Of a stretch of 64,000 bases of DNA, positions 34,063-46,039 are shown in pieces; the stretch's first letter is position 1; each line of letters starts with the position of its first letter. The position numbers and the translations under genes were made by a program. Source of the DNA: Codonopsis lanceolata (lineage: Eukaryota > Streptophyta > Magnoliopsida > Asterales > Campanulaceae). The stretch covers positions 158,874,437 through 158,938,436 of the forward strand of contig CM028379.1 in NCBI GenBank assembly GCA_013146195.2. Direction: 5' to 3'. A model generated the notes under the pieces. It searched no databases and had not been told where the DNA came from. It worked only from the letters and a program-made list of their open reading frames with translations.

Positions 34063-35512
34063 GGAGAAATTGCGGGTCGGTATACTTTTTGAAGTTTTTT
34101 AATCCCTACAGTATCTTATGTCTTTTTAAATCGAAAAATTTAATGAATCGAAATAACTCAATAAAGATACCCTTAATGACTCACAACGCTCGGGATTTTT
34201 TGATGCATGGTTCATATATTTATATACTGCGATACAACCTATCAATTTTATTTATTTTATGGTAATTTTTTTGGAAAAAGATATATCACGGTTCACATAT
34301 TTTTGCACCACAGTTTACATATTTATATACCGCGATACAAAACTATCAATTTTATAAATGTTTGAACCGCAATACAAAAATGAACAGAATATCAAAAGCC
34401 AGTATTAAAGAAAGCAAACTACCCAACATGTATATCAATATCCATAATTAATGACAAACAACTTTTCTTCTTACCTTAATGCATCTTTAAATATCTACTG
34501 TCATTTCTTTATTCTTTATTCATAACAACAATATAGCTCCATTCATATGATTTATTTCCAATTCTAACTATTATGTATCGTCAAGTTCCTTCTCAAGCTT
34601 TATGATTCTTGGATGCATACCAATCTTAGATCAAAAAAACATCCCCCTTCTGCTTGAGAAGGAGCTTGATGATAAATAACTAGATGAAACTATCTATAAA
34701 GATTTCTCAATGAAGATTTCTCTGGAGGCATACCATCGGAACAAAGTTACCCATTATTGACCCCAAAAAAAATATTTTCTGACTTTGATCCATGCCTAAA
34801 CTTCGATCTGTCCCTACAACCTTTTACTAATCTCATCTTGAACGACTCTTTTAATTCACCTAGTATTCTGAAATTTTCATTTCGATATATTTCTTGACAG
34901 CGTTCAATTATTAATTTTGCAATGAACCATGCATTTCGATTATAATATTAACATTCATTAGTTTTTATATTATTTAAGTTTAAATATAGAAATTGAAATA
35001 AACATGTATTTTGTATCGGGGTCACATATTTATATATCGCGGATCAAATATTTATACATCGCGATGCAAATGAATTTGAAGAATAAGTTTTGCATCACAA
35101 TACAAAAATGATTGTTTAATAGTAATCCACTCAGTATTTTCCATATTAACTATAAATAAGCTTAAGTTGTACATTGTTAATCAGTATTATAAGAAAAAAA
35201 TGACTTCATACCAATTAATATTCATTATTTTTTGCATTATTTAAGTTTAAATATAGAAATTGAAGTAAATATATATTTTGTATCGCATTATATGTATTTA
35301 TATATCGCGGTGTACCCTTATTATATATAGCGGTACAAATTAAATTTAAAGAATATGTATTGCACCGCGATTTAAGGCTAGTCATCCGTTACACGCATCT
35401 CATACATATTAAAGGTAACGTAGTCTTTTTTGTTCAAAAGTGATTTTTTTCGAAAAAGAGAGTAATTTAGCGATTAAATTCTTCAGAAAGTTGACCAACC
35501 CACAATTTTCCC
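34063..35512. mobile_element. Non-autonomous DNA element, GGGAAAATTGTGGG family, long copy
   Basis: Left GGAGAAATTGCGGGTCGGT and right GACCAACCCACAATTTTCCC form inverted termini; subterminal parts also match inversely (TTTTTAAATCGAAAAA against TTTTTTTCGAAAAAGAG; ACCCTTAATGA against TATTAAAGGTAACG). The interior is a chain of diverged units around ATATTTATATACCGCGATACAAA. No coding capacity. No clear target duplication; a partial second copy begins immediately at 35513, so this may be nested or tandem. Confidence 0.65.
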
Positions 35513-35700
35513 AAGTTTAAAACCCCCACAGTATCTTATGTTTTTTTAAATCGGAAAAATGTTCTTTTGGGAGGAGAAATACAACGATACCCTTAATGAA
35601 CTGAAAGCAGGCTACGAATCACTCACCCAATATATCACGCTGCATCAATTTTTACACTACGATGCATCAATTAAATTAGCTAATCCAATTTTATATCTTG
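35513..35700. repeat. Partial adjacent copy of the same family
   Basis: AAAACCCCCACAGTATCTTATG followed by TTTTTTTAAATCGGAAAAA repeats the subterminal sequence found at 34104-34140, then GATACCCTTAATGAA and GATGCATCAATT motifs. Confidence 0.5.
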
Positions 35701-35784
35701 TAACATGCAAATAAACTACACATTTCTTGAAAATAACTACCAACACTTCCCATTCCCTTTATTCCACCGTGATTTAAAATTAAA

Positions 35785-35818
<34 letters not shown>

Positions 35819-36033
35819 CACAATCAAGTTCACGCTTTGATAGATGGATGGCATTTATAGTTAGCTTAAACAATGCAATTCTGAAGAATACAGACTAATT
35901 ACTTGGTATTTCATCCATATATATATATATATATGTACACTTCTAATAATTATGCAATGCTGGAAAAATAATAATTCAAGTTTCTCTCTCTCCAACACAC
36001 ACTCATGACTCAACACACAGAGAGACATGCCAA

Positions 36034-36558
36034 TCAAGAGAGCTCTTGATTCTTCTCCACCAACCTCACTTCCTTAGCAGATCTAAGCACATTGGCCTGC
36101 ACTTTCTCAACACATTTGTTTTATAATTAAAGAAAGAAAAATAGTGAAAAAGAAAGAAAAAAAATCCCCCGTAAATATCATATTAATCGGGCCAAAAAAC
36201 ATAAAATGAGATATATATACATATATATACCTGATCATCAGTGATTTCAACAGCAAAACCATCAACAATGAGCAAAGAGGTGGTCTTGTTGTAGGTCCCA
36301 GGTTCAAGACTTCTTGCCAGCAATTCATCATGTTTTTTGCTCAAGTACATTTCCACCTCATTTTCCCCTCCTCTCTTTGTTCTACACACACACATATATA
36401 TATATTAATTATCAAGAACAATCACAAGAATATATCATGAGATGAGAATGTATAGTGCGTATAATATTCAGATAAATAAAAAGAAGTGACCTGTTGGAAT
36501 GAAGGCGGTCATATTCAGGATCATAATTCAAGAAGACAAAATATAACTCACTTGACAT
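36034..36558 (-). CDS. Stand-alone I9 (subtilisin propeptide-like) inhibitor protein, 93 aa
   Basis: Three exons on the minus strand: 36558-36491 (MSSELYFVFLNYDPEYDRL), 36381-36231 and 36096-36034 (stop TGA), with GT-AG introns; the lengths 68+151+63 nt stay in frame to 93 residues. The fold signature is that of the inhibitor I9/subtilase prodomain: an N-terminal strand ELYFVFLNY, a helix YLSKKHDELLARSL, then YNKTTSLLIVDGFAVEITDD (family pattern GFA-x-x-T-x-x-Q) and a C-terminal strand KEVRLVEKNQEL (family V-x-S-V-E-K/P). No protease domain or signal peptide follows or precedes, so it is a free-standing inhibitor/chaperone-like protein, probably cytosolic, related to plant SPI-1-type proteins. 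A TATA box lies upstream. It could regulate subtilases; the target is unknown. Confidence 0.85.
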
Positions 36559-36626
36559 TTCTCACTACCTCTAAAACACTAAAACTGGAAAGAGGAGGGG
36601 GACAAGGGAAGCACCCGATGTTCCCC

Positions 36627-36634
36627 TATTTATA
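36627..36634 (-). promoter_or_regulatory. TATA box of I9 inhibitor gene
   Basis: Minus-strand TATAAATA about 70 bp upstream of the start codon, giving a predicted start near 36600. Confidence 0.6.
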
Positions 36635-37097
36635 CATAAATACAAGCCTCACTTAATTATATACTACAATTTAATTAACAACATAATAATACATAGTGCA
36701 ACCCTAAATCATCATATTCTGTCTGTACCCATTATTCATTACACTTCAACTTTACTGTCTCCTTAGTCACTCCATCCCCCAATGTTATTGGATGGAAAAT
36801 GAGTTAATTTAGTTAGCAACCAAACCAACAAAACAATATCTTAACTTTTTAATCATAAATAATTGTTGAAAAGGAACATCTAAACAACTAAATGGCTTCA
36901 TATTAACTTTTTAAATAAATAAAGTCCAGATGGAAATTAATTGTAAATGATAATATCTTGAAATTAAAAGTTATCTTCTTTTATTCCCAAATTTAAGTAA
37001 AAGAGGAATAAATAAAAAATAAAAAGGAGACATTTTCCATATATTTCACAATGTCATGCATTGTTTACACTTACCCTTTTTTTTCTTTTAAAGAATA

Positions 37098-37301
37098 CTC
37101 CGTCCATGTAGAGTCCATTTAGGGGATATATAACTATTATTAAAGTTAGTGATCAAATTACAAAAAACTAGCATAAACAATATTAAATATGGATGATAAA
37201 GTAAAAATGTTATGACGATAATAAAAATCACTTTTTAAAAGCGACTTTTAAAGTGGTTTCCTAAAATAATATAATAAGCTATTTGTCCAAAACAGATGGA
37301 G
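37098..37301. mobile_element. Stowaway-like MITE
   Basis: TACTCCGTCCATG at the left and the inverse of AGATGGAGTA at the right, flanked by TA on both sides (37096-37097, 37302-37303); 204 bp, AT-rich interior. Confidence 0.65.
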
Positions 37302-37309
37302 TATTAACG

Positions 37310-38030
37310 TAACCTTAATAAATTAAAGTTCAAATTAAAGTTTCGTTGTTATTTAAGCCTTCTTTCAGGCAAATAAGGTCTGAGTTTGATACTCCTTTTT
37401 TAGGAATTTTTTCTTCCCACTTGGGTTGGCCCAACGGTGCTAAGTCAAACATAATACTCCCATATTTTTAAGAACATAAGGAAAATTACTAAACAAATTA
37501 ATCTATTTGAACAAACCTTCGGTTAGCACCTTGTCCTTACATACTACCAGAAAAAGAGAGAAAAAAACTGAAAGGGAAAATTAAAATGGCTATAGCAGCT
37601 AAGTGTCCAACAGAGAAGTTTCCCTCACCTAGGGTTTTGCAACAAAACCTGTATTAGAATATTGGTCATCACACGCTTAGGATTTAAAAGTCAACACCTT
37701 AATTCTCTAATCGCAGCCAATTAAATTAAGTATCCAAAATACAAAGTGGGGAGACTGGAGAGTGGAGAGTACTATAGAATATAGATATTTAACTGACACG
37801 TGGCAGAATCACCTCCACCATAGACCTACTACACGTGGCTGGACAGTCTGCTACACTAGCAATCCGATGAGCTAGATGTACCAAATGTGATCCCGCAAAA
37901 GATGGTAATTTATTTGACTTAGTGGATCTCGTTTTTTTTTTTTTTTGGTTTTATCTGTTTTTTCGCTATTTTTTTCCTTTTAATCAATAAAATTAAGCAA
38001 AAATCTAAAATATAAAATATAAAATCATTA
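37310..38030. other. Intergenic, no gene seen
   Basis: Contains an ACACGTGGCT/ACACGTGGCA-rich stretch at 37795-37840 (G-box-like words) but no ORF or RNA gene that I can support. Confidence 0.35.
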
Positions 38031-38037
38031 AATTGTA

Positions 38038-38273
38038 CTCCCCCATTCGCAGAGAACCCACCATACTATTTAGCGATATTTTACTTTCAGATTCTATTTT
38101 TAAAATTTATATCTACAATCTCTAGTATATTTCAATCGTTATCTTCTATATATGATATTAATATATTCGTTATAATTAAATTTTTTTTAATTATGATGAA
38201 GTTTAACAGTAATTATATATCCCTAGCTATTAAATTTTTCAAACACAACTCTTTGATGGTGAAACGGAAAGAG
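38038..38273. mobile_element. Degenerate Stowaway-like MITE
   Basis: TACTCCCCCATTCGCAG at the left; the inverse right end reads TACTCTTTCCGTTTCACC; TA on both sides. Less certain than the copies at 37098 and 45701. Confidence 0.45.
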
Positions 38274-38798
38274 TAATATTAAACAAAGTTCTAAGGAAAT
38301 ATAAAAGCCTATATTAATTAGTTAAACAAACAATTTCTTTAAGCTTTATGACCATCTTTTAAATCTTGACCAAGGACTCACATGATCCGATGCACATTTG
38401 GGAAAAGATGAGAAATGGTGATCAACTCAAATTTATATAACTAGCCACCCACGTAGAACCTAATCAACCTACTATGAGCTAAACATTCGTATAATGCCCT
38501 ATATTGCCCATCGAGAACAATTTATGTCTTTAAACAATTTATTGCCCATCGAGAACATTCGTATAAGTATATTTAGTGTATGTTGTGTATGTGATGTCAT
38601 AATAGGTTGTAATTATAGAAGGAATAATTCAAACATAACTCGATAATGAGTGGTTCATTTGTAACTTACATACTTACGAATAATTAGAAGGAATAATTCA
38701 AACATAAGCGTATTTGAGTGGTTCATTTGTAACACATTTCAATCAATCAATAAAGCCGTGATGTACTATCATATATCGTCCCAACAATTAGACCCTAA

Positions 38799-38802
<4 letters not shown>

Positions 38803-38861
<59 letters not shown>
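38803..38861. repeat. (TA)n microsatellite
   Basis: Long TA tract. Confidence 0.95.
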
Positions 38862-38863
<2 letters not shown>

Positions 38864-39102
38864 TTTTTCATTTTTCAAAATAACACATTTCAATTTTCAT
38901 TTATTTTCTAATAAAACAAAAAACATGTTTTACTATCATATATAACAATTTGCACATTTTTTTTCTTGAAGCACAAATGTGTGAGAATTTATCTTTAAAC
39001 AACATTTGATCTCTCATAACATATTTCACTAGATCAAATTTTGAAGCTGAGTTAAGCTGATGGATTCATAAGTTTGATTAGGACCTTGGTTAGATTGTGA
39101 GC

Positions 39103-39665
39103 TGTCATGCCCAATTTTGATATCATGTGTCAAGCACGTGGCCTTACCACGTGCAAGACACGCCAGTAAAATATGTGCATGACCAGTGAACACGCCAACT
39201 GCCATGTTGACAGGGAGACAAGTATATATGCAAAGACCGAAGGTTTTAGCTCGAGCAGATATCAGCTCATAGCGAGCACGATAAGTCCTTGCTCGATCCA
39301 TGGTGTAACGACTCTAGGACGTGGGGAGCTAAGCTAGTGTGATTGGCCCAACATGCCGATTGGTTAATGACATTATATTGGCAGTTAAGGCCCCTTACTC
39401 GACATGTACATTCCTTGGCTATAAAAGCCTCATTTCCAAGGTAAACAAGGTACGCACACTTTTATATAACTGAAACTCTATCAATTTGTATTCATAAAAG
39501 AGAGTCAAACTGGTTCGTACGCCAGAGTGTTCTTGCATGGAACCTCCTTGCATTCACCAAAGTGTTTCTTTTTTTTTTGTTGACAGGTTCTCAGCCCCAA
39601 ATGTGGACTTTTAAACCCAGATATCCTACATATTCGAACCCAATAACCTATTTTTAGCCACATCA
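39103..39665 (+). repeat. Gypsy-like LTR fragment or solo LTR
   Basis: Starts TGTCATGCCCAATTTTG and has a TATA box (CTATAAAAGCC, about 39419) followed by AAGGTACGCACAC, CTATCAATTTGTATTC and GTACGCCAGAGTGTTCTTGC. This is the TATA-R-U5 arrangement also seen in the Tat-like LTRs at 55883 and 61177. No coding sequence follows and no partner LTR was found. The right edge is approximate. Confidence 0.45.
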
Positions 39666-39780
39666 GATAGATATTGGTATATGAGCTAGACTAGCCAACT
39701 TAGAATGCATGTGAATGTTGTTGAGCTCTTTGACTTTGAATCAAGTGCTCAACCAACCACATGCTTACTCGAAATCAACT

Positions 39781-39782
<2 letters not shown>

Positions 39783-39863
<81 letters not shown>
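39783..39863. repeat. Compound (CA)n(TA)n(CA)n microsatellite
   Basis: ACACAC, then ATATAT, then ACACAC runs. Confidence 0.95.
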
Positions 39864-40030
39864 TTAAGTCCTTAGCAAGAATTTTGTTGTGCAGCAGCGA
39901 AAACATGCAAACAATTAATTAAACACAAAACAATTGATAAAGTTGAAATAGAAGAAAGAGAATTTGGGGTTAACTGACACTTGTATACGTTGTTGTAACA
40001 TTTTGTTGGCTTTACATACGTTTTAGGGTT

Positions 40031-40362
<332 letters not shown>

Positions 40363-40430
40363 CCCTCCCTCAAGTTGGAGCGTGAGCGCGCGTTGAGAAC
40401 GCCTAACTTGCCAAGAAGAAGATCAAAAGA

Positions 40431-43400
40431 CTATTTGCCAAGAGCTTTCGTGAAAATGTCAGCTAGTTGAGTGGACGTATGCACATAGGACGAAGAAATA
40501 AGTCCACCAGTAATAGCATCACGAACAAAATGGCAGTCGATCTCGATATGTTTCGTTCGTTCATGAAAGACTGGATTTTTGGCAATGTGTAAGGCCGGCT
40601 GACTATCACAAAAAACAGTAATTGCCTTTGGATGATGAACTCCCAAGCTTAATAACAAACCCTTCGATCAACCACTTCAATTCACATGTGAGGGTGGCCA
40701 TAGAACGATATTCTGCTTCAGCGGAAGAACGAGACACGGTGGACTGTTTCTTAGTCTTCCAAGAAATGGGGGAATGACCAAGAAACACAAGCCACCCAGA
40801 GAGAGAACGCCGAGTAATGGGGCATGCGGCCTAGTCAGAATCACACCATCCCTTCAATGTCAACTCACTGTCTGCTCGAAGAAGTATGCCCTGGCCCGGG
40901 CTACCTTTGAGATAACGGACAACACGTAAAGCGGCTGCCCAATGCTCTTCATGAGGTTCCTTCATGAATTGTGATAAAATGTGAACCGAGTAGGCCAAAT
41001 CTGGCCGTGTCACGGCTAAATAAATGAGGCGACCGATAAGTCTCCGATAAGGTTTCGGATCTGCCAGAAGTTGACCGGTAGCTAAGCCGAGTTTATGATT
41101 CTGCTCAATAGGAAAGTCGGCTGGACTTGCACCTAACAAGCCGACATCAGAGATAATATCCAATGCATATTTTCGTTGGCACAAAAAAAGACCGGAGGAG
41201 CTACGGGCCACTTCGATACGAAGAAAATATTTTAAAGAACTAAGATCTTTCATCTTGAAACAATCACACAAATAAGTTTTGAACATATTCAAAGCAGCGG
41301 AATCGTTCCCAGCAATAATGAGATCGTCAATGTACACAATCACGTTAATCTGAGTCGTGCCCTTAGTAAATGTAAAGAGAGAATAATCGGAATATGATTG
41401 AAGAAACCCATATCGTTTGAGAGCTTCCATTAATTTAGCAAACCAACAACGGGGAGCCTGTTTTAGACCGTACAAAGATTTGCGTAGACGACAAACCATG
41501 TTAGAATCGGAGGCTCGGAAACCTGGAGGAAGTTTCATGTAAACTTCTTCCTCGAGATCACCATGCAAAAAGGCATTGTGCACATCCATCTGATGGAGTT
41601 CCCAATTTTTTGAAGCAGCAACAGCGAAGAAGGCTCGAACGGTTACCATTTTTGCAACTGGAGCAAATGTTTCGGTATAATCAACGCCTTCCTTCTGATG
41701 ATTACCGAGCACAACTAACCTGGACTTAAGGCGATCAATAGTGCCATCAGAATTATATTTATTTTTGTACACCCATTGACTACCCAAGGCACGTTTCCCA
41801 GGAGGAAGAAGCTTCATAGTCCACGTCCCATTAGCTTCCAAAGCACAAATTTCTTCTTCCATTGACTGTTTCCATCCATCATGAGCCATAGCTTCTCTAA
41901 AAGACTTAGGCTCTTTAGCCACGGTGATAGCTGCGAGAAAGTTACGATATTTGACAGAAAAACTATCACAATTTACACAGTGTGCCATAGGATAGGGTGT
42001 ACCTGAGGAACTGTCGGAAGGAGTTGAGGCGGGGGATGGACTTGGAGAGGAGACTGTGTGAGCAATATAGTCATGGAGAAGGACAGGGGGAAATTTCTCT
42101 CGCATACCCCTCCCTAGAGTACTTGAGTCAGAGGCAACATCTGATGTGGGAACTGGTATGGTCTGGACTGAATCATGTTCCGTAGTAACCACATCTGTTA
42201 CATCATCTGTCACGTTATCAGTGCTAAGATGAGTATGAGCAGGCTGGTCTGAAGTAGAGAAGTCGGTGAAGCCTAGAGCAGCTTCGGTGTCAAGATCAGC
42301 AGTGGAATCTGGAAGATGAGGAACCATAGACTGATTGCTAAATGGAAACTCCTCTTCAAAGAATTTTACATCCCGAGAAACAAAGAATACCTTAGTGTCA
42401 AGATCAAATAATCTCCACCCCTTTTGACCAAGTGGATACCCCAAAAATACACATTTTCTACTCTTACTTACAAATTTATCTCCCCTAGTTTTCTGATTAT
42501 GCGCATAACACAATGAACCGAAAACCCGAATTGGGCCATAAGAGGGTGGTTTTCCAAACAAAATTTCAAATGGAGTTTTATTTTGCAATAAGGGTGAGGG
42601 AGTGTGGTTGATTAAATGTGCTGCAGCAAGAATTGCCTCGCCCCAAAATCCAATTGGAAGATGAGCCTGAAACCTTAAGGCCCTAGCCACATTCAATATG
42701 TGTCAGTGTTTCCTTTCAACCTGCCCATTTTGTTGGGGGGTGCCAATACACGATTTTTGAAATAAAATGCCGGTGGAATTAAAATAATCACGCATACAAT
42801 TAAGTTCGGTGCCATTATCCGACTGAACAACACATATTTTCTAAGAAAATTACCGATCAATCATTGCAACAAAATTCATGAACACACGAAAAACCTCCGT
42901 TTTATCAACTAATAAGTAAACCCAAACGGCACGTGATAAATCATCCACCAAGGTTAAAAAATAACATGCACCGCACGAGGAAACATGTCTATAAGCACCC
43001 CACAAATCACAGTGCACTTTTTCAAAAATCCTAGTAGACTTAGATTCACTAACAGGAAAACTATCTCTAGAATGTTTGGCACGAAAACACACCTCACACG
43101 ATTTATTCAAGCCACCAGAAACATTTGTAACTGTAGGGAGAAGCTTCACTACTCGTTTTGAGGGATGACCCATTCTTTTATGCCATAGCTCCAGTGAAGA
43201 AGACAACCTGTTAACTGAAACATGTTGCACTAAAGGTACCCCGCCAAAGTAGTAAAGTCCATCTTGCCTAACATTCGTTCCAATCAGGTTTCTCGACTGG
43301 TCCTGTATAGCACATACAAAAGAATTAAATTGGACAGTGCATTGTAAATGTGTAGTTAATTGTGAAACTGAGAGAAGATTGCAATGCAAATTTGGAACAA

Positions 43401-44747
43401 AAAGAACTCTATCAAGATTGATTTTGTCCGTGAGACGGATAGACCCCTTTTTATTAGCAAAGACAGTATCACCATTAGGAAGTCCAACAGGACATTCATG
43501 TATACTCCGAACAGAAAAGAAAGAAGAGTCACTGTCGGTGACGTGGTTCGATGCTCCTGTGTCAATAATCTACAAAGATGTGTCAAACTTACCACTTAGG
43601 CGGTTATCTGAGATATGAGTATTACCCACGAGGCCTACCAAGGCCTTCCATTGCTCGGCCGTGAAAGACGTAGAGGGGGCTGGATTATTTTGAGCCCCAA
43701 CTGTTGCTGTCCCAACGCTAACCCCTGCAACTTTAACTCCTGCGGAAGATGTAGTACTATGTTCGGCTGCTGGAAGTGTGGCGTTGGCACGAGCTGAGCC
43801 CCTGCCACGGCCAAACTATTGTCGTCCTCCGCCTCAAGAGCCAGTCTTGCTGTGTTATTCCCGACATTCAGGAAATCCAATTAATTCATAACAAGAGGTA
43901 GCCTCATGCCCATGTTTCTTACAATGAGAGCAAACAAGGTGAGATTTATCAATTTTTTTCACGACAACGGCCACCACCAGTACGAAAGGCAAAGCTTACC
44001 ACATCTGGAGTATCTTCATAAACTGTCTTGGCAAGGCAAACCCGCTCATCCTGTGCGACTAACTGATAGGCACGATCAAGAGATGGTAATTGGTCATGTG
44101 ACAAAAATGTTAGTGCGAAGAGAAGCATAATAATCAGAGTTTAAGCCCATTAAAAATTTGTGCAACATCCCAATCGCACGTCTTGCCTCATGTTGTTGTC
44201 CTGCGGTACACTTCGTGCAGCAATCACATTCAATTAATGGTTCGTGGCTGTGAAGTTCTTCCCACAAACCAGTCAATTTACCAAAATAAGTAGAAACAGA
44301 CATATTCTTGGTTTGTTCACAGCGAGCAATAAACGTTTTGAGTTGTTGAATACGAGGGCCATTCACCAACGCAAAACGAGATTTTAAAGAGTCCCACAGA
44401 CGCTTAGCATCTCTAGATTTTGAAAGAGTATTTTTTACCTTAGGGTCAATGGTGTTCATTAGCCAAGAAACTAACATGGCATGAATAGTTGTCCAATCAT
44501 CCTCTGTGCAAGGAGGCACGACTTTGGTGATCTTCCCATTGAGAAAGTCGAACTTGCGACGAGCTTCTAACGCCGTCTGTATATCACCAGCCCAGTCATC
44601 GTAATTGTCATCGCGAAGACGGGTGGGTGTAATGAAATCACCCGGTCTATCTCGAGGACCAAGGTAAAAAGGAGAGTTAGGTTCGATTTTAGTAGAGGGA
44701 GAGGGATCGGTATTAGTAGAGGGAGAGGGATCGGTGTCACCGGACAT
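40431..44747 (-). pseudogene. copia gag-pol polyprotein with few lesions
   Basis: Gag starts at 44747 (MSGDTDPSPSTNTDPSPS) and runs open to 44094, with gag core LRDDNYDDWAGDIQTAL. The CCHC knuckle CSHCKKHGHEATSC is near 43895-43936 in a shifted frame. The protease stretch DTGASNHVTDSDSS is near 43525-43570. The 179-codon ORF 42850-43389 has LWHKRMGHPSKR, CEVCFRAKHS and integrase HCDLWGAY. Stops TAA, TAG and TGA occur between 42690 and 42852, around the QSDNGTEL motif and QVERKH. A 621-codon open stretch (40831-42696) covers the integrase C-part and RT with LHGDLEEEVYMK, LYGLKQAPRCW and VYIDDLIIAG. RNase H is in two pieces (40431-40790) ending LADIFTKALGK. The catalytic residues are all present. 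Confidence 0.92.
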
Positions 44748-44786
44748 CGTCTAGGCTTGTGTTTCGTTGCTTACGCTCTGATACCA

Positions 44787-45000
44787 TGAAGAAACATAAA
44801 CTCGAGATTTCATCTTATTCCGTCCCGCTCTCATTCATCTTAGTACAGTATATATGGTTACACGAAAGAGTAGCGGCCAAGCAAAAAATCCTTGTCATAC
44901 TAACCACTATAATCATTCATATTTTAACCACAATTCTTTGGAAATATCTTCCGAGAATAATTCTTCATGATCCCTTTAATCTTGCTATAATCTCGTAATA
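44787..45000 (-). repeat. 5' LTR of copia
   Basis: 214 bp, adjacent to the PBS on the minus strand. Confidence 0.93.
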
Positions 45001-45070
45001 ATATGATATAATACCTAACCCTAAATAAATCAAAATAAAGAAAGTAAGAAACCAACTTATAACAGTAGTG

Positions 45071-45099
45071 CAGTCGCTCCATGTGACATGGAACGACTG
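45071..45099. repeat. Near-perfect 14-bp inverted repeat
   Basis: CAGTCGCTCCATGT, one base, then ACATGGAACGACTG: 13 of 14 pair. Lies in a GC-richer island (45060-45330) with no recognised gene. Confidence 0.7.
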
Positions 45100-45646
45100 A
45101 TCCCGATACGGCCCTTTAAAGAAATGATTTTAGATCCTTGTTCCACGCAATCGCCCCCAACAACTGAAAGGTTAGACATGAGCGACCGCTCCAAGTACTG
45201 GGACAACACCCGAAACCAGTGCACTCGCTCTAGCCACCCTGCGCGCTTGCGCCACTATATCTTCTGCAATCGTTCTGATGCAATTATTAACTCCCAAATT
45301 CTGACTTGACCCATTGAATAGGTAATCGAGTCATATTATCCTAGAAATCCTGAACCAAAGTCTTGCCTAAAAGAGTTAGTTTTATATAGTAAAGTGCACA
45401 CCTTGCCTCGTTTAGGATTCGGGTAGCATTTGCGGTCTTCGAGAGGTGATATGTGTGTGTGTGTGTGTGTGCGTGCGTGCGCGTGTCTTTCTCTTAACTC
45501 TTCCCTATTTTTGGAGTAAATAAATGAGTCTACAACTATTTTGACTTCTTAATTTTCCATACTAGTAAAATTTAGTACTCCATCATCGATAGAAAACTAG
45601 TACATGTAGTTTATCCTTGAAATCAGGGTAAAGCCGTAAAGAGAAA

Positions 45647-45649
<3 letters not shown>

Positions 45650-45694
<45 letters not shown>
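45650..45694. repeat. (TA)n microsatellite
   Basis: TA tract beside a Stowaway MITE. Confidence 0.95.
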
Positions 45695-45699
<5 letters not shown>

Positions 45700-45700
45700 A

Positions 45701-45900
45701 CTCTCTCCGATTTCAAATAATTGTTCTTTTTTTTTGTTGGATTTCAAATAAATATCATATTTCAAAATTTTCTTTTTAGAAAAACACTTTTACCACTTTA
45801 TCCTTACTTTTTCTACCAACTATAAATATGGACACATGTTCAAGGACATTAAAGAAAAAAAAAATACACATCACACATTCACACCAATATCCTTACGTAT

Positions 45901-45972
<72 letters not shown>

Positions 45973-46037
45973 CAATAAATTATTTTTTTAAACGGTGTGC
46001 TGGGTCAAATATGATGTTTATTTGAAATCGGAGGGAT
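45701..46037. mobile_element. Stowaway-type MITE with internal (TA)n
   Basis: Termini CTCTCTCCGATTTCAAATAA and inverse right end ATCCCTCCGATTTCAAATAA match the CTCCCTCCG Stowaway consensus; flanked by TA (45699-45700, 46038-46039). A (TA)n array at 45905-45970 has expanded inside it. Confidence 0.85.
45905..45970. repeat. (TA)n microsatellite inside Stowaway
   Basis: About 66 bp of TA. Confidence 0.95.
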
Positions 46038-46039
46038 TA

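Noticed and set aside
39675..39686. TGGTATATGAGC resembling a copia PBS after the gypsy-like LTR
   Set aside because: Two mismatches, wrong LTR class for that tRNA primer, and not flush with a CA terminus; likely chance.
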